Assembly (NCBI RefSeq): GCF_044239695.1
Contig: NZ_JBIIAW010000048.1
Span: 1-22,078 of the forward strand
Direction: 5' to 3'
Source: Pseudolysinimonas_A sp044239695
Lineage (GTDB): Bacteria; Actinomycetota; Actinomycetes; Actinomycetales; Microbacteriaceae
Length of the DNA stretch: 22,078 bases
Numbering within the stretch: the first letter of the stretch is position 1; each line of letters starts with the position of its first letter. This document shows positions 7,792 through 15,095 of this stretch, piece after piece. The notes below the pieces were generated by a model. The model did not search any database and was not told the DNA's origin. It saw only the letters and a list, made by a program, of their open reading frames with translations. The translations under genes were made by a program, and so were the position numbers.

Positions 7792-8274
7792 TTAGGAGGC
7801 GAGGACCTCGTCGAGAACCGTCGAGGCCTTCTCTTCGTCGGTCTTCTCGGCGAGTGCCAGCTCGGAGATCAGGATCTGACGGGCTTTCGCGAGCATCCGC
7901 TTCTCGCCGGCCGACAGGCCGCGGTCCTGGTCGCGACGCCACAGGTCGCGCACGACCTCGGAGACCTTGATGACGTCGCCGGAGGCGAGCTTCTCGAGGT
8001 TCGCCTTGTAACGGCGGCTCCAGTTGGTGGGCTCCTCGGTGAACGGAGCGCGCAGCACCTCGAACACGCGGTCGAGGCCCTCCTTGCCGATGACGTCACG
8101 GACGCCGACGAGGTCGACGTTGTCGGCCGGCACCTCGATGGTGAGGTCGCCCTGCGTCACGTTGAGCTTCAGGTACAGCTTCTCTTCACCCCGGATCGTG
8201 CGGTTCTTGACCTCGATGATCGTGGCAGCGCCATGATGGGGGTAAACGACGGTTTCGCCGACCTCGAAAAGCAT
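7792..8274 (-). CDS. carD: CarD-type RNA polymerase-binding transcription factor
   Basis: This 160-residue protein is very close to mycobacterial CarD, an essential factor that binds the RNA polymerase beta subunit and stabilises open promoter complexes. The N-terminal RNAP-interaction (Tudor-like) domain begins MLFEVGETVVYPHHG. The helical DNA-binding part contains EEPTNWSRRYKANLEKL, whose tryptophan wedges into the upstream edge of the bubble in known CarD structures, and LSAGEKRMLAKARQIL. ATG at 8274 is set by homology and by GGAAGGA (8283-8289) 8 nt upstream. The in-frame upstream extension is noise. ispDF follows in the same direction, and an LpqE-like lipoprotein gene diverges, an order also known in mycobacteria. 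Confidence 0.96.
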   Translation of the reverse strand: MLFEVGETVVYPHHGAATIIEVKNRTIRGEEKLYLKLNVTQGDLTIEVPADNVDLVGVRDVIGKEGLDRVFEVLRAPFTEEPTNWSRRYKANLEKLASGDVIKVSEVVRDLWRRDQDRGLSAGEKRMLAKARQILISELALAEKTDEEKASTVLDEVLAS

Positions 8275-8282
8275 GCAGTTGT

Positions 8283-8306
8283 TCCTTCCGCAGACTTGCC
8301 AGTCTA
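8283..8306 (-). promoter_or_regulatory. carD promoter -10 and ribosome-binding site
   Basis: On the minus strand TAGACT (8306-8301) is a good -10. It is followed by an expected leader of about 20 nt carrying GGAAGGA (8289-8283), 8 nt from the ATG. No TTGACA-like -35 is visible. The -10 overlaps a small palindrome, AGACT-TGCC-AGTCT (8292-8305). Unlike most promoters here, this one gives a transcript with a leader. Confidence 0.5.
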
Positions 8307-8364
8307 CCACGGCCAGGCTGGCGGCTGAGGGTCGCCTAAGTGCCCCCTCACCGCGGGCGCCGGG

Positions 8365-8370
8365 TAGGCT
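8365..8370 (+). promoter_or_regulatory. -10 element of the LpqE-like gene (leaderless)
   Basis: TAGGCT ends 6 nt before the GTG at 8377. No ribosome site and no recognisable -35 are present. The hexamer is the same as the one before the DUF4032 gene. Confidence 0.6.
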
Positions 8371-8376
8371 GCAACC

Positions 8377-8919
8377 GTGAGAATCCGTTCCGGGGCGATC
8401 ATCGCCGCCGCCTCTGCCCTCGCCCTCGCGCTGACCGGCTGCTACGCCTTCGTCGAAGCGCAGACCCAGTTCCCCTACGACGCGAGCGACGGCGTCAGCG
8501 TCACGGTCGGCGAGGTGCGCATCATCAACGCTCTCGTGTTCACCGAGGACGGCCAGGACGGCAACTTCACCGGCGCTGCGGTCAACACGAGCGGCGACGA
8601 CGTCGACCTCATGCTCCAGTACGTCTCGGGCGGCGACAAGGTCGATGTCGAGATCGAGGTCCCCGCCGGCGAGACCGTCTTCCTCGGCGGGCGCGGCGAC
8701 CAGGTGTTCCTGCCCGAGATCGACACCCCGCCCGGAGCCCTGCTGAAGATCTACTTCCAGTACGGCGACCGGTCGGGCAAGCAGGCCGACATCCCGGTGC
8801 TCGACACCGCGTTCGAGGAGTACGACGGGCTGCTTCCGACGCCCACGCCGACTCCGACCCCCACGCAGACGCTCATCCCCGGCGAGACCCTCGCGCCGAC
8901 GGAGACCCCGGCGCCGTAA
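8377..8919 (+). CDS. lpqE: LpqE-like lipoprotein
   Basis: The 180-residue exported protein starts with GTG and has a short signal peptide ending in the lipobox LTGC, with Cys22 as the lipidation site. The mature part (about 30-150) is beta-rich and resembles the single immunoglobulin-like/PCuAC-related domain of mycobacterial LpqE: VRIINALVFTEDG, then a VNTSGDDVDL strand, then PPGALLKIYFQYGD. The last 30 residues are a Thr-Pro repeat (TPTPTPTPTQ), typical of a disordered cell-wall tail. In mycobacteria lpqE also lies divergent from carD-ispD-ispF, and this synteny supports the assignment. Its function is not established; a metal or copper role is suggested only by the fold. The start is placed 6 nt after the -10 element. 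Confidence 0.8.
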   Translation: MRIRSGAIIAAASALALALTGCYAFVEAQTQFPYDASDGVSVTVGEVRIINALVFTEDGQDGNFTGAAVNTSGDDVDLMLQYVSGGDKVDVEIEVPAGETVFLGGRGDQVFLPEIDTPPGALLKIYFQYGDRSGKQADIPVLDTAFEEYDGLLPTPTPTPTPTQTLIPGETLAPTETPAP

Positions 8920-8924
8920 GCCCG

Positions 8925-8977
8925 CGGGCCGCACGGCTTCGAGGCGGCCCGACGTTCGAGGCGGCCTACGCCTCGAA
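8925..8977. terminator. Double hairpin between convergent lpqE and regX3
   Basis: Two perfect 8-bp stems lie side by side. CGGGCCGC (8925-8932) pairs with GCGGCCCG (8944-8951) across an 11-nt loop, and TTCGAGGC (8955-8962) pairs with GCCTCGAA (8970-8977) across 7 nt. A 12-base direct repeat TTCGAGGCGGCC (8938-8949, 8955-8966) links them, so alternative pairings are possible. The second hairpin reaches into the last codons of regX3. The place, a convergent gap, suits a bidirectional terminator. There is no U-run. Confidence 0.55.
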
Positions 8978-9646
8978 CCGGTAGCCGAGGCCGCGCACCG
9001 TGAGCAGCAGCTTCGGGTCGGACGGCTCGTCCTCGATCTTCGAGCGGATGCGCTTGATGTGCACGTCGAGCGTCTTGGTGTCGCCGAAGTAGTCCGACCC
9101 CCACACCCGGTCGATCAGCTGCCCGCGGGTGAGCACCCGGCCGGCGTTGCGCATGAGCAGCTCGAGCAGTTCGAACTCCTTGAGCGGCATCGCCACCTCG
9201 GCGCCGCGCACCGAGACGGAGTGGCGCTCGACATCCATCCGCACGGTGCCCGCCTCGACGATGCCGGTGTCGTCGTCGCCGACGTCGGTGTGGCGGCGCA
9301 GCACCGCGCGGATGCGAGCGAGCAGTTCGCGCGCCGAATAGGGCTTCGTGACGTAGTCGTCGGCGCCGAGTTCGAGTCCGACGACGATGTCCACCTCGCT
9401 GTCCTTCGCGGTCAGCATGATGATCGGCACCGCCGAACGGGTGCGGATCTCGCGGCAGACCTCGGTGCCCGACAGCCCCGGCAGCATGAGGTCGAGCAGC
9501 ACGAGGTCGGCGCCGGCGCGGTCGAATGCGGCGAGCGCGGCCCGGCCGTCTTCGGCGACCTCGGTCTCGTAGCCCTCCCGACGCAGGAGGAACGAGAGCG
9601 GCTCCGAGAGGGAGGGCTCGTCTTCGACGATGAGGATGCGCGTCAC
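8966..9646 (-). CDS. regX3: Phosphate-responsive response regulator RegX3
   Basis: This 226-residue OmpR/PhoB-type regulator is very similar to mycobacterial RegX3, which activates phosphate-starvation genes. The receiver domain (1 to about 120) has acidic residues Glu8-Asp9, phospho-acceptor Asp52 in VLLDLMLPG, Thr79 and Lys101 (YVTKPYS). The winged-helix DNA-binding domain (about 130-226) contains PLKEFELLELLMRNAGRVLTR in its N-terminal part and ends TVRGLGYRFE. The GTG start overlaps the senX3 stop by 4 nt (GTGA), so the pair is translationally coupled with the kinase first. The gene is convergent with lpqE. Confidence 0.94.
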   Translation of the reverse strand: MTRILIVEDEPSLSEPLSFLLRREGYETEVAEDGRAALAAFDRAGADLVLLDLMLPGLSGTEVCREIRTRSAVPIIMLTAKDSEVDIVVGLELGADDYVTKPYSARELLARIRAVLRRHTDVGDDDTGIVEAGTVRMDVERHSVSVRGAEVAMPLKEFELLELLMRNAGRVLTRGQLIDRVWGSDYFGDTKTLDVHIKRIRSKIEDEPSDPKLLLTVRGLGYRFEA

Positions 9647-10803
9647 GGGGTTGCTCCGAGGGTGATCGATGCGGCCGGCGTACTGGCGGCCTCGGGTAGG
9701 CGGATGGTGAAGGTGGAGCCACTGCCGGGGTGCGACCAGACCCGCACGTCACCGCCGTGGTTCTGCACGACGTGCTTGACGATGGCGAGGCCGAGGCCGG
9801 TGCCCCCGGTGTTGCGGCTGCGGGCGGAGTCGACGCGGAAGAAGCGCTCGAACACGCGGTCGCGCTCCGACTCCGGGATGCCGACGCCCTGATCGGTCAC
9901 CGCGATCTCGACGACGCCGTCCGAGTGACTGACCCCGACCCCGACGCGCGAGTTGTCGGGCGAGTACTGGATGGCGTTGGCGACGAGGTTGTGCACCGCG
10001 GTGACGAGCAGCCCCGCGTCACCGAACACCTCGGCGCCGGCATCCCCGCCGCTCACGAGGGTGATGCGGTGCTTCTCGGCGGCCACGCGGTTGCGGTCGA
10101 CGGCCTGGGCGATGACGGTGTCCATGTCCACGATCTCGGCCTTCTGCAGCACGTCGGATGCCTGGAGCCGGCTCAGTTCGATGATCTCGTGACTGATCCT
10201 GGCGAGTCGATCGGCCTCGATCGACAGCCGCTTCGCGAAGCGCTTCACCTGCTCGGGTTCGTCCGCCGCGTGCTCGAGCGCCTCCGCGAGCAGGCTGACC
10301 GCACCGATCGGGGTCTTCAGCTCGTGGCTGACGTTCGCCACGAAGTCGCGGCGCACCTCCTCGAGGCGGTACGACTCGGTACGGTCCTCGGCGAGCACGA
10401 GCACGAACCGGGTGCCGAGCGGGGCGATGCGCACGAAGATGTGGAGGGATGCCTCGCCGAACGGGCCCCGCGACAGGTGCAGTTCGCGGGCGATGGGCTC
10501 CCCGCTGCGGCGCACGGTGTCGACGAGCCCGACCACTTCGGGATGCACGAGCGCCTGGTTCCAGACGAGGCCGAAGGCGAGCGCTCCCGTCGAGGCCTTG
10601 AGCACGTTGTTCGAGGAGTCGAGCACGATTCCCGCCGACTCGAGCGAGTCGATGACCTCGTCGGCCCCTTCGGGCACGGTGGGCGTGATGACCGCGACCG
10701 CGCGCTGCCCGCGACGATGCGCGGCGACGATCGCGGCGGCGGAGCCGGCACCGAGGACGAATCCGAACGCGATGGCGACCGGCACGAGCCAGGCCTGGTC
10801 CAT
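9643..10803 (-). CDS. senX3: Phosphate-sensing histidine kinase SenX3
   Basis: The 386-residue membrane kinase pairs with RegX3. A single N-terminal helix (about 4-28) is followed by a basic stretch HRRGQR and a PAS-like region (about 50-140). There is no large extracellular domain, as in SenX3 and PhoR-type kinases that read the Pst-PhoU state. The dimerisation domain carries His160 in NVSHELKTPIG. The ATP domain shows the N box (VHNLVANAIQYSPDN), DQGVGIPESERDRVFERFF, and the G2 box GGTGLGLAIVKH. ATG at 10803 lies 6 nt from a TAATCT -10 element, so the mRNA is probably leaderless. GTTCACC-type repeats just upstream suggest autoregulation by RegX3. Confidence 0.94.
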   Translation of the reverse strand: MDQAWLVPVAIAFGFVLGAGSAAAIVAAHRRGQRAVAVITPTVPEGADEVIDSLESAGIVLDSSNNVLKASTGALAFGLVWNQALVHPEVVGLVDTVRRSGEPIARELHLSRGPFGEASLHIFVRIAPLGTRFVLVLAEDRTESYRLEEVRRDFVANVSHELKTPIGAVSLLAEALEHAADEPEQVKRFAKRLSIEADRLARISHEIIELSRLQASDVLQKAEIVDMDTVIAQAVDRNRVAAEKHRITLVSGGDAGAEVFGDAGLLVTAVHNLVANAIQYSPDNSRVGVGVSHSDGVVEIAVTDQGVGIPESERDRVFERFFRVDSARSRNTGGTGLGLAIVKHVVQNHGGDVRVWSHPGSGSTFTIRLPEAASTPAASITLGATP

Positions 10804-10809
10804 GCGACT

Positions 10810-10839
10810 AGATTAGGGCGCACGGTGAACCCGGTGACC
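10810..10839 (-). promoter_or_regulatory. senX3 promoter with candidate Pho (RegX3) box
   Basis: On the minus strand TAATCT (10815-10810) ends 6 nt before the senX3 ATG. Upstream lie two direct repeats, GGTCACC (10839-10833) and GTTCACC (10830-10824), spaced 9 bp apart and covering the -35 position. A weaker GGCGACC lies 11 bp further out. The repeats resemble the GTTCACC units of actinobacterial Pho boxes, and the overlap with -35 fits a class II activated promoter. The uneven 9-bp step makes this less certain than the ppk1 site. Confidence 0.5.
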
Positions 10840-10877
10840 GTCGGGTCGCCGGATCTGCGGGCATGAGCCCCGGAGAG

Positions 10878-10964
10878 TTCAGTCGTCCGACACCGGGCGT
10901 TAACCTGCGACAGGCAGCGTGGCCTGCGTTCGGGCGGTTCGACGCTGCCCGCGAAACGAGAGGA
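10878..10964 (+). promoter_or_regulatory. phoU promoter and ribosome-binding site
   Basis: A -35-like TTCAGT (10878-10883) and a -10 TAACCT (10901-10906) stand 17 bp apart, predicting a leader of about 60 nt. GAGAGGA (10958-10964) precedes the ATG at 10972 by 7 nt. A degenerate GTTCA-type unit at 10877-10882 could be a weak RegX3 site. Confidence 0.45.
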
Positions 10965-10971
10965 CGTCGAA

Positions 10972-11625
10972 ATGCGCGAGGTGTTCCAGCAGGAGCTGCG
11001 GGAAGTGCAGGACCGGCTGGTCGAGATCGCGTCCCTCGTGGCCGAATCGATCGAGAAGGCCACCCAGGCGTTCAACGAGTCGAACGTGACGCTCGCCGAG
11101 ACGGTCATCGCCGAAGACGACCGCATCGACGCCGCGTGCTTCGAACTCGACGAGCTCGCCATCCAGATCCTGGCCCGCCAGCAGCCGGTGGCCCGCGACC
11201 TCCGCATCGTCGTCAGCGCGCTGCGCATCAGCGCCTCGCTCGAGCGCATGGGCGACATGTCGACCCACATCGCGCAGCTCGCGCGCTACCGCTTCCCCGA
11301 GAAGGTCGTGCCGAAGAAGTTGCGCCCGACCTTCGTCGAGATGGGCCGCCTCGACGTCGAGATCGCCCGGATGCTCACCGAACTCCTCCGCACGCAGGAC
11401 ACCGCGATCGCCGAGGCGATCCGCAACGAAGACGACAAGGTGGATGCCCTCCACCTCTCGGTCTTCGACATGGTGCTCGGCGAGAGCTGGAAGGGCGAGG
11501 CCGTCGACACGGTCGACTCGACCCTCGCCTCCCGCTACCACGAGCGCTTCGCGGACCACGCGGTGTCGATCGCGAAGAAGGTGCTCTACCTCGCGACCGG
11601 CGACTGGATCCCTTCGGACAGCTGA
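10972..11625 (+). CDS. phoU: Phosphate signalling regulator PhoU
   Basis: The 217-residue protein has two three-helix PhoU repeats (about 10-105 and 115-210). The first repeat includes AEDDRIDAACFELDELAIQ and ARDLRIVVSALRISASLERMGD. The second has NEDDKVDALHLSVFDMV and YHERFADHAVSIAKKVLYLATG. The acidic E(D)xxxD motifs bind metal clusters in PhoU structures. PhoU works on the inner face of the membrane, linking the Pst transporter to the histidine kinase and keeping phosphate genes off when phosphate is plentiful. It is divergent from senX3-regX3, which matches that role. The length is normal, and the start is supported by GAGAGGA 7 nt upstream. Confidence 0.95.
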   Translation: MREVFQQELREVQDRLVEIASLVAESIEKATQAFNESNVTLAETVIAEDDRIDAACFELDELAIQILARQQPVARDLRIVVSALRISASLERMGDMSTHIAQLARYRFPEKVVPKKLRPTFVEMGRLDVEIARMLTELLRTQDTAIAEAIRNEDDKVDALHLSVFDMVLGESWKGEAVDTVDSTLASRYHERFADHAVSIAKKVLYLATGDWIPSDS

Positions 11626-11638
11626 GGACCATTCGGGT

Positions 11639-11644
11639 TACCCT
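11639..11644 (+). promoter_or_regulatory. -10 element of the 254-residue lipoprotein gene (leaderless)
   Basis: TACCCT ends 6 nt before ATG 11651, in the 25-bp gap after phoU. The lipoprotein gene may therefore have its own leaderless transcript besides any read-through from phoU. Confidence 0.5.
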
Positions 11645-11650
11645 GGCGGC

Positions 11651-12415
11651 ATGATCAGGGCCCTCGCCGGCACGCTGGCGGTCGCGACCGTCGTCGTCCT
11701 CGCCGGATGCGTCCCGTCCGGTGAGTCACGAGCGGCCGACCTGGCCGACCGGATCGCGATCGCGATGGCGGACGACATCGCGCCCGCCCAGTACCCGGAG
11801 CCGCTGAGCGGCGAGCACCTCGCCTGGTCGGCGATCGACGCGCCGCGTCTTCCCGACGCCCCCCAGGTCGACTACCGGTTCGACGCGTACGACTGGTCGG
11901 GCGACTCCGGGGATGACGAGGGGGCGACCTTCTCGGTGCGCATCGACGTGCACGTTCTCCCGTATTCGTCCGGCGGCTTCAGCCGCGAACGCGAAGAGGC
12001 CGTCGCGACGCGGTGCTGGCGATTCGTCGTGCGCGCCATCCCGGAGTGGCAGGGCGCCGTCGAGCGCAGCAGCACCGAGTGCCCCGACGGGCCGTTGACC
12101 GACCCGCAGCCCGACGACCTGCTCGAGATGCCCGGCGACGGCGAGGACCGCATCCGGGCCGTGCTCGCCGTCGCGACCGCCGCCGACGCCCGCGCGCTGC
12201 TCGCCGAGCAGTTCCCCGACGAGGGGTTCGTGCTCGACGTCGACGAGCAGGACGGTGAGCTCGCGGTCTCCGTCTTCGTGCCGCGTCAGCCCAGCTGCCT
12301 CATGGGGCTGCGCCGCGCCGACGGCACGATCCAGACCTACGGCCTGCCGGCGTCGGACCTGCTGCCCGGCGAAGGCGGGTGCAACGCCCGAGCCGTGCTG
12401 CCGCCCGCGCCCTGA
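11651..12415 (+). CDS. Putative lipoprotein of unknown function
   Basis: I do not recognise a family. The 254-residue protein has a signal peptide with a hydrophobic core (LAVATVVVLAG) and the lipobox LAGC, with Cys20 as the lipid site, so it is probably anchored on the outer face of the membrane. The mature part is acidic. It contains three further cysteines, in TRCWRF, STECPDG and PSCLMG, plus one near the end (GGCNAR), four in all, which could form two disulfides. The middle mixes predicted beta strands (FSVRIDVHVLPY) with an Ala-rich helix (AVLAVATAADARALLAEQF). Its stop lies 1 bp from the convergent gpm stop, leaving no room for a terminator. Confidence 0.8.
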   Translation: MIRALAGTLAVATVVVLAGCVPSGESRAADLADRIAIAMADDIAPAQYPEPLSGEHLAWSAIDAPRLPDAPQVDYRFDAYDWSGDSGDDEGATFSVRIDVHVLPYSSGGFSREREEAVATRCWRFVVRAIPEWQGAVERSSTECPDGPLTDPQPDDLLEMPGDGEDRIRAVLAVATAADARALLAEQFPDEGFVLDVDEQDGELAVSVFVPRQPSCLMGLRRADGTIQTYGLPASDLLPGEGGCNARAVLPPAP

Positions 12416-12416
12416 C

Positions 12417-13160
12417 CTACTTCTTGCCCTGCGCCGCGACGGCGGCGGCCCCGGCGGCGGCCGCCTCGGGGTCGAGGTAGCGCGACGGTGCCGTCGGGCG
12501 GAAGGCGTCATCCAGGTCGTAGACGAGCGGGATGCCGGTCGGGATGTTGAGCTCCGCGATCTCGTCGTCGGGGATGCCGTCGAGGTGCTTCACGAGGGCG
12601 CGCAGCGAGTTGCCGTGCGCGGTGACGAGGACGGTCTTGCCGACGGCGAGGTCCTTCGTGATGTCCGACTCCCAGTAGGGCAGCATCCGGTCGATCACGA
12701 GCTTGAGGCTCTCGGTGCGCGGGAGGTCGGCATCCGGGATGTCGGCGTACCGCTCGTCGCCCACCTGCGACCACTCGGCGTCGTCGGCGAGCGGCGGCGG
12801 CGGCACGTCGAACGAGCGGCGCCAGGTCTGGAACTGCTCGGGACCGTACTTGGCGAGCGTCTCGGCCTTGTCGAGTCCCTGGAGCGAGCCGTAGTGGCGC
12901 TCGTTGAGACGCCAGGAGCGCTTCACCGGGATCCAGGCGCGGTCGGCGACGTCGAGGGCGAGGTTCGCGGTCTGGATCGCGCGGGTGAGCAGGCTCGTGT
13001 AGAGGATGTGCGGGGTGAGGCCGGACTCCGCCAGCAGTTCCCCGGCGCGCTTGGCCTCGGTGACGCCCTGCTCCGAGAGCCGCACATCGACCCATCCGGT
13101 GAACAGATTCTTCTGGTTCCAGTCGGAGTTGCCATGGCGGAGGAGGATCAGCGTGCTCAT
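12417..13160 (-). CDS. gpmA: 2,3-bisphosphoglycerate-dependent phosphoglycerate mutase
   Basis: This 247-residue glycolytic enzyme interconverts 3- and 2-phosphoglycerate through a phosphohistidine. The catalytic signature LLRHGNSDWN holds His9. Other conserved parts are the NLFTGWVDVRLSEQG loop, TSLLTRAIQTA, RLNERHYGSLQGL with the acid-base glutamate, and TAHGNSLRALVKHLDG with the second histidine. The tail after about residue 230 is an Ala-rich extension ending in GKK. ATG at 13160 is 6 nt from a TAAGCT -10 element. In mycobacteria gpm1 lies next to senX3-regX3; here two genes intervene. Confidence 0.96.
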   Translation of the reverse strand: MSTLILLRHGNSDWNQKNLFTGWVDVRLSEQGVTEAKRAGELLAESGLTPHILYTSLLTRAIQTANLALDVADRAWIPVKRSWRLNERHYGSLQGLDKAETLAKYGPEQFQTWRRSFDVPPPPLADDAEWSQVGDERYADIPDADLPRTESLKLVIDRMLPYWESDITKDLAVGKTVLVTAHGNSLRALVKHLDGIPDDEIAELNIPTGIPLVYDLDDAFRPTAPSRYLDPEAAAAGAAAVAAQGKK

Positions 13161-13166
13161 GCCCCG

Positions 13167-13172
13167 AGCTTA
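13167..13172 (-). promoter_or_regulatory. -10 element of gpm (leaderless)
   Basis: On the minus strand TAAGCT ends 6 nt before the gpm ATG, with no ribosome site. It lies 7 bp from the opposing -10 of the methyltransferase gene. Confidence 0.6.
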
Positions 13173-13179
13173 TCGACGC

Positions 13180-13185
13180 GAGAAT
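13180..13185 (+). promoter_or_regulatory. Candidate -10 element of the methyltransferase gene
   Basis: GAGAAT ends 7 nt before ATG 13193. It matches only the nAnnnT core, so it is weaker than the others. It favours 13193 over the alternative ATG at 13184, which lies inside this element. Confidence 0.35.
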
Positions 13186-13192
13186 GGGCGGC

Positions 13193-13975
13193 ATGGATCG
13201 CCCCGTCGGCCGCATCACCCGCGGCACGACGAACGTGAACCGCCTCCGCCGGATCGACAGGTGGATCGCCGCGCAGCCGGTCGTGCGCACGGCGGACGAT
13301 CCGCTGGTCGTCGACCTCGGCTACGGCGCGAGCGCGACGACGACCCTCGAGCTGCGCGACCGGCTCGCCGCTGTACGACCCGACGTGGCGGTCGTCGGCA
13401 TCGAGATCGACCCGGAGCGGGTGCGGATCGCGAACGCGGCGACGCGGGACGGCGTCGAGTTCCGACTCGGCGGCTTCGAAGTGCCGCTGCCCGGGAGCCG
13501 TCGGCCGGCCGTCATCCGCGCCCTCAACGTGCTGCGCCAGTACGACGAGTCCGAGGTCGCGGCGGCGTGGGCGACGATGCGCGAACGCCTGGCCCCGGAG
13601 GGGCTGCTCGTGGAGGGGACCTGCGACGAGATCGGCCGCGTCGCGTCGTGGGTCGGCCTCGACGCGCAGGGGCCGCGCACCTTCACGATCTCGCTCCGCC
13701 TGGCCGGTCTCGAGGCGCCCTCGATCGTCGCCGAGCGGCTGCCGAAGGCGCTCATCCACCGCAATGTCGCGGGCGAGCGCATCCACGACCTGCTGCTGAC
13801 GCTCGACCGGCTGTGGGCGACGCACGCGCCGCTCGGGGTGTACGGACCGCGACAGCGCTGGATGGCGGTGGTCGTCTCACTGCGGGACGCCGGCTGGCCG
13901 GTGCGCGGCTCCCGCGCGCGCTGGCGGCTCGGCGAACTCACCCTCGACTGGGCCGCCGTCGCACCCGCGCCCTGA
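13193..13975 (+). CDS. Class I SAM-dependent methyltransferase-like protein
   Basis: The protein has 260 residues from ATG 13193, or 263 from ATG 13184. Residues about 38-80 look like the first half of a Rossmann methyltransferase: LVVDLGYGASATTTLEL with Asp41 and a glycine loop, then VVGIEIDPERV with Glu71 and Asp73 as likely ribose contacts. A later AALNV-type strand reads VIRALNVLRQYDE. The rest is a family-specific C-terminus with RQRWMAVVVSL near the end. Similar proteins are annotated across actinobacteria without a known substrate. It diverges from gpm and its stop is 7 bp from the FUSC gene stop. Methyl transfer itself is inferred from the fold. Confidence 0.8.
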   Translation: MDRPVGRITRGTTNVNRLRRIDRWIAAQPVVRTADDPLVVDLGYGASATTTLELRDRLAAVRPDVAVVGIEIDPERVRIANAATRDGVEFRLGGFEVPLPGSRRPAVIRALNVLRQYDESEVAAAWATMRERLAPEGLLVEGTCDEIGRVASWVGLDAQGPRTFTISLRLAGLEAPSIVAERLPKALIHRNVAGERIHDLLLTLDRLWATHAPLGVYGPRQRWMAVVVSLRDAGWPVRGSRARWRLGELTLDWAAVAPAP

Positions 13976-13982
13976 GGGTCGC

Positions 13983-15095
13983 TCAGACCTCGGGCAGCAG
14001 GTCGCGCGCCGCGTCGTAGGGCATCCCGGTGCCGACGAGGAGGTCGACGACGAGCGGGCGCAGCAGGAGCAGGGCGGCGGCATCGGCGAGCCCCGCGTCG
14101 GGCAGGAGCACGGCCGGGTCGAGTCGGCGGGCGAGATCGGTGAGCACGGAGCGCGCCGCGCCCGCCTCCTGCGGATCGCGCAGTTCCTCGCCGAGCATCC
14201 GGATGCCGGTCGCGACTCCCCCGACCGCGTCGGCGAGACCGGGGCGCGGGATGCCGTCGCGCACGAGGTAGTGGCTGCGCCGGGCGATCGTGCGCAGGTG
14301 CCGGGTCGCGAGGTCGACGGCGTCGACGGCGCGGGCGTCGCGCCGCAACTCCGGGAGCCGTCCGCGGAGGAAGGGCGAGATGCGGGCGACGGCGATCGCA
14401 GTGTCGAGCGACTGCCTCCACGCCTCGAACATCGGCTGCGCGCGGCGCAGGCGGGAGAGCGCGAGCTCCCCCGCGGCTTCGTCGCCGTCGCTCAGGGAGC
14501 GGGCGATCGACTCCGTCGACTCGGTGAGGATCGCGAACATCACCTGGCGGTCGCGGGCAGCGGCGCGGCCGGGATCACGCGGGATGAGGGCCGTCACGAG
14601 AAGCGCCACGGCGCCGGCGATGACGGCATCGAGGGTGCGGCCGAAGACGCCGTCGGGCGCCGGCAGGAGCAGCACGATGGCCGACGGCACCGCCGCGGCG
14701 ACGGCGAACTGCGGATTGGGCGAGACGAACCGGCCGACGACGAACACCACGAGCAGCACGACCGCGAGCTGCCACACGCCGGTACCGGCGACGAGGGCGA
14801 TCGCTTCGCTCACGGCGACGCCGAGCACGATGCCGAGGAGGGTCTCGGCGACCCGTCGCGGGCGGGCGTCGCGGGTCAGACCGAGAGAGGTGATCGTGAC
14901 GGTGATCGCGAGCACGGGGAACGGGTGCAGCAGCAGCCAGTGCGTGATCGAATACGAGATCACCACGGCGACGATGATCTGCAGGATGGCGGGCAGCGAG
15001 CCCCACACCCGCCGGACCCCGTCGCGCACGCGGGCCCGGAGGGCGATCCGACGCTCGAGCCGTCGCAGCGCGCCGCCGTCGGCCGCGGGGGTCAC
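13983..15095 (-). CDS. FUSC family integral membrane protein
   Basis: The 370-residue protein has a basic N-terminus (RRLERRIALRARVRDGVRR). About six membrane helices follow between residues 35 and 165, including LPAILQIIVAVVISYSI, LGIVLGVAVSEAIALVAG and LAVVLLVVFVVGRFVS. A soluble helical C-terminal half makes up the rest. This is the layout of half-size fusaric-acid-resistance/aromatic-acid-exporter-like (FUSC) proteins; the substrate is unknown. The GTG start overlaps the ygfZ stop by 4 nt (GTGA). Because of a frameshift in ygfZ, the same frame is open up to 16127, giving an apparent 714-residue frame. I place the gene start at 15095, where membrane-protein homology begins. It is last in a five-gene minus-strand run. 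Confidence 0.88.
   Translation of the reverse strand: MTPAADGGALRRLERRIALRARVRDGVRRVWGSLPAILQIIVAVVISYSITHWLLLHPFPVLAITVTITSLGLTRDARPRRVAETLLGIVLGVAVSEAIALVAGTGVWQLAVVLLVVFVVGRFVSPNPQFAVAAAVPSAIVLLLPAPDGVFGRTLDAVIAGAVALLVTALIPRDPGRAAARDRQVMFAILTESTESIARSLSDGDEAAGELALSRLRRAQPMFEAWRQSLDTAIAVARISPFLRGRLPELRRDARAVDAVDLATRHLRTIARRSHYLVRDGIPRPGLADAVGGVATGIRMLGEELRDPQEAGAARSVLTDLARRLDPAVLLPDAGLADAAALLLLRPLVVDLLVGTGMPYDAARDLLPEV

Noticed and set aside
8839..8874. Repeat-like run of ACGCC/ACTCC units, possibly a tandem array
   Set aside because: It encodes the Thr-Pro tail of the LpqE-like lipoprotein; ordinary low-complexity coding.
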